Positions 1-9,996 of a DNA stretch of 64,000 nt are shown here, in pieces. The position numbers and the translations under genes are program-made. The stretch lies in assembly GCA_023662705.1 (NCBI GenBank), contig JAMPIM010000001.1, positions 1 through 64,000 on the forward strand, written 5' to 3'. The notes beneath the pieces were generated by a model that was not told where the DNA came from, did not search any database, and was given only the letters and a program-made list of their open reading frames with translations. The DNA comes from Candidatus Gastranaerophilales bacterium. Its GTDB lineage: Bacteria; Cyanobacteriota; Vampirovibrionia; Gastranaerophilales; Gastranaerophilaceae. Each line of letters opens with the position of its first letter. The first letter of the stretch is position 1.

Positions 1-1
1 A

Positions 2-442
2 TTAGAAGATACAAAAAAATTAGCAGAAAAATTTGCAAATCTTGTTAAAGAAAAAGGCTGTTTTGTAAATCTTTTTGGTGAAATCGGTGCAGGAAAAACT
101 GCATTGGTAAGGCTAACGGCAGAGGCTCTCGGAGTAAAGGAAAAAGTTACCAGTCCGAGTTTTGTTATCCTTAATGAATATCATAGTGCTTCTATTCCTG
201 TTTATCACTTTGATTTATATAGACTTGAACACGCAGGAATTTCGACTATTACGGATGAATTGAGAGAATATTCCGAAGGTAAAAAGATTACTTTTGTTGA
301 ATGGGCAGAGTTTTCTCAAGGTGAACTTCCTTTTGAAAGAATTGAAATTAATGTTACTTATGATGATGACGATTGCAGAAATTATGAATTCAAATCCGTC
401 GGTGAAAAAAATAATTATGTTATAGAAGGATTAAAAAATTGA
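2..442 (+). CDS. tsaE: TsaE, tRNA t6A biosynthesis ATPase (5' end cut by window)
   Basis: ATPase subunit of the TsaBDE complex that helps make N6-threonylcarbamoyladenosine at position 37 of ANN-decoding tRNAs, in the cytoplasm. The reading frame is open from base 2, upstream of the first ATG (104), and encodes a Walker A loop (GEIGAGKT) at about 80-103. A start at 104 would cut this off, so the gene begins before the window. Downstream family motifs are visible: TSPSFVILNEY, the FDLYRLE stretch and VEWAE. About 146 residues are present against a usual length of about 150, so little is missing. It overlaps tsaB by 4 bases, which suggests translational coupling. Identity is confident; the true start is not visible. 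Confidence 0.93.
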   Translation, partial: LEDTKKLAEKFANLVKEKGCFVNLFGEIGAGKTALVRLTAEALGVKEKVTSPSFVILNEYHSASIPVYHFDLYRLEHAGISTITDELREYSEGKKITFVEWAEFSQGELPFERIEINVTYDDDDCRNYEFKSVGEKNNYVIEGLKN

Positions 443-1062
443 GAATGCTTTCTTTTGACACCTGTCTTGATAAGACTTATGTAACTTTATTCGACGGGGA
501 AAAGTTTAATAATAAAATAATTTTATCGAATGATGGAAACTATCATTCTGCTTATTTGATTTCGACTATTGTTGAAATTTTGAAAGAAGCATCAATGACA
601 CCTGAGGATTTGGATTGTATTTCGATTGATATCGGCCCCGGAAGTTTTACAGGGATAAGAGCTTGTACAACTGTTGCACGTATGCTTGCACAGCAGCTTA
701 ATATTAAAGCTGTTGGGATATCTTCTTTAGAAATTCTTTCAAAAATTTTAGGCGGGAACGATTTGGTTGCATTAGACGCAAGAAAAAACAAAGCTTATGT
801 TTATGACGGAAAAGTCCTTGGTGCTATTGAACTGGAAGAAGTTGATGAGATGGTGAAAAATCGTCGTTTGATAACTGATAACAGTCTTTTTGACAGATTT
901 AGTGCACTAACTGATGACATAGTTTCTTATCAACAAAACGAGTATCAGCTCGGTGAAATTCTTGCTAAATTAGCACTGGAGAAAATAAAAGAGGGAGAAA
1001 ATACAGATTGGCGTAATTTAAAACCATTGTATATCCAACCGCCTCCTGTATTTGGCAGATAA
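439..1062 (+). CDS. tsaB: TsaB, t6A biosynthesis scaffold protein
   Basis: Inactive ASKHA-fold partner that binds TsaD and TsaE during t6A synthesis. The N-terminal LSFDTCLDKTYVTLF strand and the family signature DIGPGSFTGIR (about residues 65-75) identify it; 207 residues is normal for the family. The start is either TTG at 439 or ATG at 445. TTG is preferred because GAAGGA at 424-429 lies about 9 bases upstream of it, and the two genes then overlap by ATTGA-type coupling. It follows tsaE directly and precedes anmK by 2 bases, so all belong to one transcript. Confidence 0.92.
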   Translation: MRMLSFDTCLDKTYVTLFDGEKFNNKIILSNDGNYHSAYLISTIVEILKEASMTPEDLDCISIDIGPGSFTGIRACTTVARMLAQQLNIKAVGISSLEILSKILGGNDLVALDARKNKAYVYDGKVLGAIELEEVDEMVKNRRLITDNSLFDRFSALTDDIVSYQQNEYQLGEILAKLALEKIKEGENTDWRNLKPLYIQPPPVFGR

Positions 1063-1064
1063 GA

Positions 1065-2177
1065 ATGAAAGAATCCAAACAAATAATTGCTTTAATGTCA
1101 GGAACTTCCTGTGATTCAATCGATGCAGGACTGTGCGAGGTTTATCCCGATTTATCGTGCAAGTTGATAAAAGGGATTAATCATCCTTATTCTGAACATA
1201 TTCGTGCAAAGATTTTTTCTGCATTCAGAGGTGATATTAATATTAAAGAACTTTGTCAGTTGAATTTCGCAGTTGGAAAATGTTTTGCTGATGCTGCAAA
1301 TATCTTGATTGGTGAGTTTGGAAAACCGGACTTGATTTCTTCTCACGGGCAAACGGTTTACCACTATCCGTTTGATGAAAAACTTGATAATATTTCCTTA
1401 AAAAGCACTCTTCAAATTGGTGAGAGTTCTGTTATAGCGCGTGAAACCGGCTGTACTGTTATTTCTAATTTCCGCGAAAAAGATATTGCTTACGGTGGTC
1501 AAGGAGCACCATTGGTTTGTTTTGCGGATGAAAAATGGTTCCGCAATTCACTTGTACAGAACATTGGAGGAATATCAAATGTTACTGTAGTTTCGGATGA
1601 CTGTGATACCTTCGGTTTCGATACAGGCTGCGGTAATATTATGATTGATTATTGTGTGCAAAAATTCTTTGGGCAAAAATACGATAAAGATGGAGAAATT
1701 GCAGCATCAGGAACGGTTTGTGATACTTGGCTTGACTGTCTGTTACAGGATGAATACTATTTTATGGCGCCTCCAAAAACTACGGGTCGTGAGTATTTTT
1801 CAACTAAATATATCGAAAATATTCTAAGAATTGCACCGCCTGAACCAAAGGATATTATTGCAACTTTAACAGCTTTGACTGCCAAAACTATTGCACAGGC
1901 TTACGAAAGATTTGTTTATCCGTGTATTAGTGTTGACACTGCCGTAATCGGCGGCGGCGGAGCTTATAATAAAACAATGATGAAGTTTTTAAGAAATTAT
2001 CTTCCTAAACGAATAGAACTAAAAACACATGAGGACTTTGGAATTTCAAACAATTATAAAGAAGTTATGGCATTTGCGCTTTTGGCTTATTGTAATTTTT
2101 ATAATATTCCAAATAATCTGCCATGTTGTACAGGGGCTGAAAAACGTGTTGTTCTCGGAAAGGTGGTTATGCCGTAA
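1065..2177 (+). CDS. anmK: Anhydro-N-acetylmuramic acid kinase
   Basis: Converts 1,6-anhydro-MurNAc plus ATP to MurNAc-6-phosphate in peptidoglycan recycling. The N-terminus reads IALMSGTSCDSIDAGL, the AnmK phosphate-binding signature. Further family blocks are SSHGQTVYHYP, the NIGGISNVTVV segment with FDTGCGN, and the C-terminal VIGGGGAYN. The length of 370 residues is standard. The last base of its TAA is the first base of the next ATG, indicating coupling to the downstream glycosyltransferase. Its presence implies a peptidoglycan-turnover pathway; partners such as murQ and nagZ are not in this window. Confidence 0.93.
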   Translation: MKESKQIIALMSGTSCDSIDAGLCEVYPDLSCKLIKGINHPYSEHIRAKIFSAFRGDINIKELCQLNFAVGKCFADAANILIGEFGKPDLISSHGQTVYHYPFDEKLDNISLKSTLQIGESSVIARETGCTVISNFREKDIAYGGQGAPLVCFADEKWFRNSLVQNIGGISNVTVVSDDCDTFGFDTGCGNIMIDYCVQKFFGQKYDKDGEIAASGTVCDTWLDCLLQDEYYFMAPPKTTGREYFSTKYIENILRIAPPEPKDIIATLTALTAKTIAQAYERFVYPCISVDTAVIGGGGAYNKTMMKFLRNYLPKRIELKTHEDFGISNNYKEVMAFALLAYCNFYNIPNNLPCCTGAEKRVVLGKVVMP

Positions 2178-4108
2178 TGAGTGAATTTAAGACAGAATCG
2201 CATTCGGAAGAGCTTGAATTTATTTTCAATCAGGATGTTAAAACTTTTGAAAATGAAATGAATCGTAATTCTGCAATATTACGAGATTTGAAAGCATATT
2301 ACAGACTTTTAAAAAGAAAAGTTTCAGCATCTTTTGCCAAAAAACTTCCTCAGAATTTTACGAATATATTATATTTGACACTTGATTGTCCGCCTTATAC
2401 AAAAAATTCTTCAAGATTGGATTCTCCTTTTGAATATATTGATTTGATGCGCAGGCAGTATCCTGAAAACGATATAAGAATAATGATTCCGATAATTAAT
2501 GAAAGCCAAAAGCCTGAAGGAAGAGCTCTTGTTAAGTTTAGTTTTTTTGTTCAAAACCGAATGGTGGAAGCGGTTGTTTATAAATTCCCTAAAAACAATG
2601 AAAATATACAGGTTTATGGAATTCTATCGTCTGCATTTTCTAATTGTAAAAATGTTTCTGAAATCTCAAGATTTCATTATCTTGTACCGTTTATGAAAGC
2701 TGTACAAACAGCGGTTAAGAAGCTTAGAATTGATAATTTTATGCCTAATATTATTCACGCGGAAAATATTCCGTTTTTCTTGGGCAGTGAACTTGAAAAA
2801 TGTTCTTTGGGTAATATAAAAGTTTTACAATCGATTAAGGACTTTACTCAGATTGATATTGCGAAAACAGAAGCGTTTTGGGCTGCGATTAATATTGCGG
2901 ATAAATCTGCTATGCAAAAAATTTGTAATGATAAAGTTATAAAAAAACTCGTAGCTTCATTGTTTAAGCTTCATAATGCAAAACGCTTTGCTCAAATGAA
3001 TGTTTGTTTGAGATTTATTTATAAAAACTATTACAAGTTTAGAAAGTTTATTGATAAAGGCGAAGATATTGAAGAAAATGTTATTTTCAGTAAATTGAAT
3101 GACCGTATTTTGCAGATTTTTCCGCAATTACGTTATGGCGAGGATTCATATTTTAATCCTTATATGCAGACATTAAAATGTGCCGATTATTGGACAGTGA
3201 TGTCGGAAACCTATTATAATGAGGTATTTAATAATCCGAAGCTTTCAGGTAATATGTATCCGCAGATTGTTAAGACAAAAGAGAAAAGCAATTATCTTTC
3301 TTACGGTTTAAATACTGATAAATATGGTTTAAAAGCTCCGAGGGAAACATATTATCCTTTCAATTCCGAGAATTTTAGAGATTATAGAAGCAAAAATAAA
3401 ACTGCCATATTAAAAGAGTTTAGTGCAGAAAGGATAAGAACTAATTTTGTAGATCCTACATTATTTGATGATGAAGAAGTTACAATAATAGGTTCATTGG
3501 ATAGTTTTTATGATTCTCCGCTTCTTTTTGCGCATACAACTCCTGAGATTTTTGCAAACGGAGTGGATATTTTGTTTAATACAGTTTTGAAACTGTTTGA
3601 ACTTCATAAAAGTTTTCAGGTTATCATTTGTATCAAAGACGGATTAAAAGTCGGGTTTATAAAAAGTTGGATAGAGTTTTTGCAAAAAAATAAATATATT
3701 CAAGGAAAATGGCTTTTTATTGATGGAAAAATTAACCTGTCGAAGTTTTATGCTTCTTCTGATATGACTTTGATTCCCAGACGTTCAAATTTGAATGTTG
3801 CTGAACATTTTCTTGCAATGCATTACGGTTGCGTGCCTGTTGTTTCCAGAAATGGGATTTTGAACGATACAATATCGGATATTTTTGATGATATAACTAA
3901 CGGCTGCGGTTTAAAAACCAAAAAGAGTCTTTTAACGGAAGAAGATGTAAATGAATTATTTTTGACACCTGTTACAAAGGCATTGCATATTTTTCAGCAT
4001 AATCCTTCAAGCTGGAATCTTTTGGTAAAGAACTGTTTGTTAAAAGATTGCGATTGGAATTTTGAAATTTTAGAGAAATACAATCAGATTTATAAGGAAT
4101 TGTTATGA
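2177..4108 (+). CDS. Divergent GT5 (glycogen/starch-synthase-like) glycosyltransferase
   Basis: 643-residue protein resembling ADP-glucose-dependent glycogen synthase in fold but not in key motifs. The C-terminal half keeps the GT5 donor-domain pattern: SSDMTLIPRR, then AMHYGCVPVVSR and GILNDTISDI, ending with the DWNFEILEKYNQIYK helix seen at the end of glycogen synthases. The N-terminal KTGGL loop that binds ADP is replaced by KNSSRL, and the donor-site R-x-E-P-C-G-L segment reads RRSNLNVAEH. About 150 residues (roughly 170-330) form a Lys/Phe-rich insertion. A catalytic role is therefore uncertain; it may use another donor or be a pseudoenzyme. It overlaps anmK by 1 base and yraN by 4 bases. 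Confidence 0.6.
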   Translation: MSEFKTESHSEELEFIFNQDVKTFENEMNRNSAILRDLKAYYRLLKRKVSASFAKKLPQNFTNILYLTLDCPPYTKNSSRLDSPFEYIDLMRRQYPENDIRIMIPIINESQKPEGRALVKFSFFVQNRMVEAVVYKFPKNNENIQVYGILSSAFSNCKNVSEISRFHYLVPFMKAVQTAVKKLRIDNFMPNIIHAENIPFFLGSELEKCSLGNIKVLQSIKDFTQIDIAKTEAFWAAINIADKSAMQKICNDKVIKKLVASLFKLHNAKRFAQMNVCLRFIYKNYYKFRKFIDKGEDIEENVIFSKLNDRILQIFPQLRYGEDSYFNPYMQTLKCADYWTVMSETYYNEVFNNPKLSGNMYPQIVKTKEKSNYLSYGLNTDKYGLKAPRETYYPFNSENFRDYRSKNKTAILKEFSAERIRTNFVDPTLFDDEEVTIIGSLDSFYDSPLLFAHTTPEIFANGVDILFNTVLKLFELHKSFQVIICIKDGLKVGFIKSWIEFLQKNKYIQGKWLFIDGKINLSKFYASSDMTLIPRRSNLNVAEHFLAMHYGCVPVVSRNGILNDTISDIFDDITNGCGLKTKKSLLTEEDVNELFLTPVTKALHIFQHNPSSWNLLVKNCLLKDCDWNFEILEKYNQIYKELL

Positions 4109-4449
4109 GTAAAATTTCAGTTGGCAAAAATGGTGAACAGGTCGCGCTTGATTATTTAGAAAAGCAAGGCTATAAAATCATCGAGACCAACAAACATTTT
4201 TCTCGCCAATGTGAGATTGATATTATTGCTCTTGATAAAGATACGCTTGTTTTTTGCGAGGTTAAAACACGTACAACAACTGTTTGTGGTGTTCCTTTTG
4301 AGTCAATTACCAGAGCAAAGTATCAGCACATAAAAACAGGACTTTACTTGTATCTTCAAGAAAATCCTGCTTATAAAAAGTTTAGAATAGATGTAATATC
4401 TGTTACTTTGAACCCTGAGTTAAAAATAGAGCATTTAAAAAATTTGTAA
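4105..4449 (+). CDS. yraN: YraN-family (UPF0102) nuclease-like protein
   Basis: Small 114-residue protein of the YraN/UPF0102 family, which has a PD-(D/E)xK restriction-endonuclease fold. Visible family motifs are the N-terminal GKNGEQVALDYLEKQGYKI, then CEIDIIALD and LVFCEVKTRT, where D, E and K form the presumed metal/nuclease site, and a C-terminal FRIDVISV. Its cellular role is not settled in the literature I know. It is the last gene of the tsaE operon (ATGA overlap with the gene before) and converges on the next minus-strand gene 3 bases away. Confidence 0.88.
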   Translation: MSKISVGKNGEQVALDYLEKQGYKIIETNKHFSRQCEIDIIALDKDTLVFCEVKTRTTTVCGVPFESITRAKYQHIKTGLYLYLQENPAYKKFRIDVISVTLNPELKIEHLKNL

Positions 4450-4452
4450 GAA

Positions 4453-4698
4453 TTATTTAACCAAAGTAGAGATGAATCTAATAGAGTCGTCAGCTAATTC
4501 TTTAACAAAATCTTTAGCGATTTTAGAGAGAGGACGTTGGTCGATTTTGTCAAAAATAGCATAAATTGGGTCGCCGCCGTTGTTGAATCTCATTTGACGG
4601 TCTTGTTTATTCAAATAGAAGAAATTGTAATCAGAAGGAATTTCTAAAGCGCCTGCCGGTTTTTTATTTCTTTCGATTGCTGTATATGTTGCTGCCAT
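4453..4698 (-). CDS. Unknown 81-residue protein driven by the shared box promoter
   Basis: I do not recognise this protein. It has no signal peptide and no membrane segment; the middle is rich in Asn, Asp and aromatic residues (YNFFYLNK, FNNGGDPIYAIFD) and the end is helical. An AGAGAGA purine tract sits about 8 bases before the ATG. Its upstream region carries the same AAGGCAATTT-N14-ACTTTATATATAT element found before the genes at 19888 and 25454, so it is probably expressed with them. That shared promoter is the best evidence that this small frame is real. Confidence 0.62.
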   Translation of the reverse strand: MAATYTAIERNKKPAGALEIPSDYNFFYLNKQDRQMRFNNGGDPIYAIFDKIDQRPLSKIAKDFVKELADDSIRFISTLVK

Positions 4699-4729
4699 TT
4701 TGTTCTCTCTCTATTTGAATAACTCTTAC

Positions 4730-4766
4730 ATATATATAAAGTATATAGTTTTATAAAAATTGCCTT
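4730..4766 (-). promoter_or_regulatory. Shared bipartite promoter box, copy 1
   Basis: Read on the minus strand: AAGGCAATTT (4757-4766), exactly 14 bases, then ACTTTATATATAT (4730-4742). The box ends 31 bases before the ATG at 4698. The same blocks with the same 14-base gap occur upstream of the genes at 19888 and 25454. It has the layout of a core promoter, but the upstream block is not a standard -35 hexamer, so an activator site or an alternative sigma factor is possible. Confidence 0.65.
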
Positions 4767-5003
4767 TTTTGTCGGCTACTGTTAAGTTTTGTAAATACGA
4801 ATTTTTTGGTGTAAAAATCAATAAAGATAACACTTTTGCTAAAAAAGCCTCAAATTATTGATTAAAGTTTTTAAAAAAGATGTCGTAAACAAAATTACGC
4901 AGCAGATTTTGCAGCTAGCCAAGTAAGTTTTTTTAGGGATTATATTTAGCAAACAAATTGCTATTATAAATAGCTATGTCAACCAAAGAAAGGAGTATTA
5001 CTA
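4767..5003. other. Intergenic stretch upstream of the 5004 gene
   Basis: AT-rich gap between divergent genes. It holds the 16-mer GTTAAGTTTTGTAAAT (4781-4796), which recurs exactly at 19793-19808, and an AAAGGAG ribosome site just before 5004. A possible -10 (TATAAA) lies near 4965, but I see no convincing -35. No gene is visible in it. Confidence 0.5.
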
Positions 5004-5783
5004 ATGGTGGATTTCAGCAAGATTTCGGCAGACTTGAGAGCAAGAGTGGAGGATGCTTTAAAATTAAATGCCGGAGGAGACAACAAAAAAGTAGATTCAA
5101 AAGCAGAGTATGATGCTTTATCTAAACTGCTAAGCGGATGTGACAAAAAATCAGAGGCATATCGTTATATTGACGATTTGATGTTTGACGGTTTGGAAAG
5201 TACGCTTATTTCGCCTGCTGTGAGGGCAGAAGTTCGTGATATTATTTCAAGAGGAGATGCAACGCTTGCTGATAGAAAATCTGAAATAGATGATTTGAAA
5301 AATTTGAAAAAACGATTGAAACAGTCAGGAGAATTGACAGATGAGGTTAAGACTTATATTGATAAAGTAATTAAACAGCATGCTATAGGTCTTGAAGAAG
5401 CTGAAGAAACAAAACCTGAAGTTGAGCAGGAACCAGTAAAACCGGAGCCTCCAACAGCGCAGCCTGAACCAAAAGACCCGCCTAAGACTCAGCCGCAACC
5501 AAAACCTGCACCGTCAAAACCTGAAGACGCGAAGGAAGCAGTCGGTAACGGAAACAATGGTCATGGCAACGGTAAAGGCAATGTCGGAAACGGTCACGGC
5601 AATGTTGGTAATGCAGGCAGAGACATCAAGAATGGAAACGGTTCTGCTGTCGGCAATGGAAATAAAACATCCGTTGGTAATAATACAAACCAGCATGGTA
5701 CAGGCAATGTAAGCGGCGATGGTAATTCCGTTAATATTAACACCCAAGCTAAACCACGTGATAAGTACTATAGACCATTTTAA
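5004..5783 (+). CDS. Gly/Asn-repeat protein with Pro-rich linker (paralogue A)
   Basis: Unrecognised 259-residue protein without a signal peptide. Three parts are visible. (1) Residues 1-58 are charged and helical, with the core DNKKVDSKAEYDALSKLLSG, and are duplicated in the next gene. (2) A helical region follows, then a Pro/Glu/Lys linker (about 135-172). (3) A C-terminal stretch rich in Gly and Asn with repeats such as NGHGNVGN and SAVGNGN ends in GNVSGDGNSVNIN, a pattern that could form a short beta-solenoid or an adhesive fibre-like segment. AAAGGAG lies 8-14 bases before the ATG. It forms a tandem pair with the gene at 5805, 21 bases downstream. Confidence 0.72.
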   Translation: MVDFSKISADLRARVEDALKLNAGGDNKKVDSKAEYDALSKLLSGCDKKSEAYRYIDDLMFDGLESTLISPAVRAEVRDIISRGDATLADRKSEIDDLKNLKKRLKQSGELTDEVKTYIDKVIKQHAIGLEEAEETKPEVEQEPVKPEPPTAQPEPKDPPKTQPQPKPAPSKPEDAKEAVGNGNNGHGNGKGNVGNGHGNVGNAGRDIKNGNGSAVGNGNKTSVGNNTNQHGTGNVSGDGNSVNINTQAKPRDKYYRPF

Positions 5784-5804
5784 GCTTAAGAAAGGAGTAG
5801 AAAC

Positions 5805-6512
5805 TTGTTTAATAATATAACAGGTGAGCTTCGTACAAAAATTAATAATGCGTTAGCTTTAAATAAAAACGGTGATAATAAAAAAGTAGATTCAAAATCC
5901 GAATATGACGCACTCTCAAAATTGCTTAGCGGGTGTGAGAAAAATTCCGAGGCATATAATCATATTGACGGGTTAATGATTGAATATACTTCTAAAGGAA
6001 ACGCTGTTGGAAACCGTAATAACTCTGCTGTGGACAATAATGTTACGCAGGAAGGGGTCGGTAATGTTAACGGGAATAATAATGATGTAACTATTACTAT
6101 TAATCAGCTGACTATTGACCAATCCAGAGAACGGGGTTCGAGACTTGCAGATATTCTTGTCGGCCTAAGTGACGGTGACGAGTATGCGGAAGTCAGAAGA
6201 ACCGTGAACAAAGACGCAAATGCTGAAAATGTCATGGAAATTCTGCGCGGGTATGAAGACAGACGTCCAAGTGCCTCAAGTTTTACCAATGGTGACCATT
6301 TCTTTGAACAGTTGTTCACTGAATCAGGTTTTGATAGAAAAGATGTAACTATCAAAACAATGGCTAGGCATTTACGCGGTTATTATGCGGCAAAAGGCGG
6401 CGCCGGTGCAAATCAGGTAAAGACTATTGACGCCATATTAAATAAGTCCAAGCTTACACAGGAAGATGCCATAAAGCTTGATAGAATCTATATGGCAGAA
6501 CTTGGTGATTAA
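5805..6512 (+). CDS. Gly/Asn-repeat protein (paralogue B) with C-terminal LRGYY domain
   Basis: 235 residues, unrecognised. The start is TTG at 5805, supported by AAAGGAG at about 5791-5797 and by alignment with paralogue A. Residues 1-58 (DNKKVDSKSEYDALSKLLSG core) and a Gly/Asn segment (NAVGNRNNSAVDNN, then GNVNGNNNDVTI) match paralogue A, but its Pro-rich linker is absent. A different C-terminal domain of about 110 residues is present instead. Its LRGYYAAKGGAG helix-turn pattern resembles LKGYYASAGKGG near the end of the 777-residue protein at 19888. This looks like domain shuffling. Transcription ends at a strong terminator 20 bases downstream. Confidence 0.72.
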   Translation: MFNNITGELRTKINNALALNKNGDNKKVDSKSEYDALSKLLSGCEKNSEAYNHIDGLMIEYTSKGNAVGNRNNSAVDNNVTQEGVGNVNGNNNDVTITINQLTIDQSRERGSRLADILVGLSDGDEYAEVRRTVNKDANAENVMEILRGYEDRRPSASSFTNGDHFFEQLFTESGFDRKDVTIKTMARHLRGYYAAKGGAGANQVKTIDAILNKSKLTQEDAIKLDRIYMAELGD

Positions 6513-6531
6513 CGATTTTATTTCCTATGTG

Positions 6532-6567
6532 AAGCCCCGCGGAGAATTTTCTCCGCGGGGCTTTTTT
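6532..6567 (+). terminator. Intrinsic terminator after the paralogue pair
   Basis: A perfect 15-bp stem (AAGCCCCGCGGAGAA at 6532-6546 with its complement at 6549-6563) has a 2-base loop and is followed by a T run. Very GC-rich for this AT-rich chromosome. Confidence 0.95.
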
Positions 6568-6600
6568 AAATAATTAATTTTTCCTTAATATTTAAGCAAA

Positions 6601-6628
6601 TTGTTAAAATCTGGTATATAACTATATA
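6601..6628 (+). promoter_or_regulatory. Candidate groESL promoter
   Basis: TTGTTA (6601-6606), 16 bases, TATATA (6623-6628), about 40 bases before groES. No CIRCE inverted repeat (TTAGCACTC-N9-GAGTGCTAA) is visible here, so HrcA control of the classical type is not supported. Confidence 0.45.
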
Positions 6629-6668
6629 TGTAGAAGTAAAAATGTTTAAGTAATAGGAGGATTATATT

Positions 6669-8617
<1,949 letters not shown>

Positions 8618-8634
8618 TACTGCAATAATATTGC

Positions 8635-8668
8635 AAAAAAGCGGAGATTTTATATCTCCGCTTTTTTT
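8635..8668. terminator. Bidirectional terminator between groEL and the Y-family polymerase
   Basis: A-run, AAAGCGGAGAT stem, 5-base loop, ATCTCCGCTTT, T-run. The A and T runs on both sides let it serve groEL on the plus strand and the converging polymerase gene on the minus strand. Confidence 0.93.
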
Positions 8669-8676
8669 ATAATATT

Positions 8677-9942
8677 TTAAATATTTTCGTATTTATCCCC
8701 GCCGCTTAGAAACTCTTGTTTGAACGCAACTTCTTTTGTAAATCCTGTTTTTACTATATTTCGTCCGAATTTTGCTTCCAGTTTGTCTAAACTCCGTGCA
8801 AGTTTTTCGTTCTTTTCGCGTTTGGAGTTATCAGCAAGCAGGGAGATTTGTTCATTTGAACAAGGATTGAAGTTATCTAATAAAATTCCCACGCTTCTGT
8901 AAAGGGTTTGAGAGTTGTACATTTTTTCTAACAGTGGAAATGCTGCCTCTGAAATCTCAAATTCAAAATTTGTTGCTAATTCAAGGTTCGTTTTTTCAAA
9001 AGCAACCCTGAAATCTTTAGTTTTTAGAATCACTCCAACAGTTCCGCATTTGCAGTCTGCGCGACGGAGCTTTCTGCAAGCCGAGTGAATATGAATCATT
9101 AATTCGTTTTTCAAATAGTTTAAATCAGATGTAAATTCGGGAAAAGATTTTGTATCCATAATAGATTTAGGAAGTTTCTTTTCGTTAGTAACTTTGTTAA
9201 TCATATTACCAAGGAGTTCGTATTTGAGCTCTAATGCAAGTTTCCCGAATCTGCTTTTTAACCATACATCATTTTTCTGTACAAAATCATAAGCTGTATA
9301 AATCCCGTGCCCGCGGAGTTTTGGTTCTAATCGTCTTCCAATTCCCCATATTTCTCCTATGGAAGTCTGTTTTAAAAGTCGTGGAATACCGCATTTCCCT
9401 GCGACGCAAATATGGTCTTCGGTTGTTTTGGATTTGTCGGAGGCGAGTTTCGCAAGAGCTTTTGTTCGGCTTACGCCGATTGAAACAGGGATTCCTGCTT
9501 TGTCCCAGATTAGTTGTCGGATGTGTTTGGCAAGTTTGTAGTAATTCATTTTGTAGAACTTTGCCAAGCCTGTTAAATCAACAAATGCTTCGTCAATTGA
9601 ATATACTTCAACATAAGGACTTAGTTCTTTTAAAATGGACATAACTTCGCGTGAGATTTCTGCGTAGTTGTAGTGATTTGCGTTGATATAAATGCACTTA
9701 GGAAAATCGCGCGATGCCATAAACAGAGGGTGTCCCATTGGAATCCCCATTTCTTTTGCTTCGCGGGAACGCGCGATAACACAACCTCGTTCACCAGAAA
9801 CCACGCAAACTGCTTTTCCGTTCAATTCAGGATTAAGTTTGCGCTCACAAGAAACAAAAAAACTGTCGCAGTCTATTAAAGCTATATATTTTTGCTCTAA
9901 CATAAGTCCCCGATTATTCCAGTGCTTCTCTAAGTCTATCAT
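8677..9942 (-). CDS. Y-family translesion DNA polymerase (UmuC/DinB type)
   Basis: 421-residue error-prone polymerase that copies past DNA lesions. Catalytic blocks: IALIDCDSFFVSCE near residues 20-33 (first metal-binding Asp and steric-gate region), VVSGERGCVIARSREAK, and YSIDEAFVDLTG (second acidic pair). The VSIGVSRTKALAKLASD segment and a C-terminal little-finger domain complete the family order. It is closer to UmuC than to DinB in the CERK and GCVIARS blocks. The start at 9942 has GGAGG 10 bases upstream; an internal Met at residue 14 is less well placed. No umuD-like gene is adjacent. Confidence 0.9.
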   Translation of the reverse strand: MIDLEKHWNNRGLMLEQKYIALIDCDSFFVSCERKLNPELNGKAVCVVSGERGCVIARSREAKEMGIPMGHPLFMASRDFPKCIYINANHYNYAEISREVMSILKELSPYVEVYSIDEAFVDLTGLAKFYKMNYYKLAKHIRQLIWDKAGIPVSIGVSRTKALAKLASDKSKTTEDHICVAGKCGIPRLLKQTSIGEIWGIGRRLEPKLRGHGIYTAYDFVQKNDVWLKSRFGKLALELKYELLGNMINKVTNEKKLPKSIMDTKSFPEFTSDLNYLKNELMIHIHSACRKLRRADCKCGTVGVILKTKDFRVAFEKTNLELATNFEFEISEAAFPLLEKMYNSQTLYRSVGILLDNFNPCSNEQISLLADNSKREKNEKLARSLDKLEAKFGRNIVKTGFTKEVAFKQEFLSGGDKYENI

Positions 9943-9984
9943 TAAAAAATAACCTCCGCCAACATATTATGCTGTGAAGGTTAT
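9943..9984 (-). terminator. Hairpin covering the polymerase ribosome-binding site
   Basis: On the minus strand ATAACCT (9978-9984) pairs with AGGTTAT (9949-9955), followed by TTTTTA and then the ATG. The right arm overlaps the GGAGG ribosome site. It can be read as the weak terminator of the upstream 95-residue gene, as a structure that hides the Shine-Dalgarno, or both. The loop is long (22 bases), so stability is moderate. Confidence 0.4.
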
Positions 9985-9996
9985 ATTCGGCAAAAA

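Noticed and set aside
6568..6668. CIRCE/HrcA control of groESL
   Set aside because: No TTAGCACTC-N9-GAGTGCTAA inverted repeat in the leader.
9234..9644. 136-residue plus-strand frame
   Set aside because: Lies entirely inside the Y-family polymerase on the opposite strand, lacks a ribosome site and shows no family pattern; a shadow frame.
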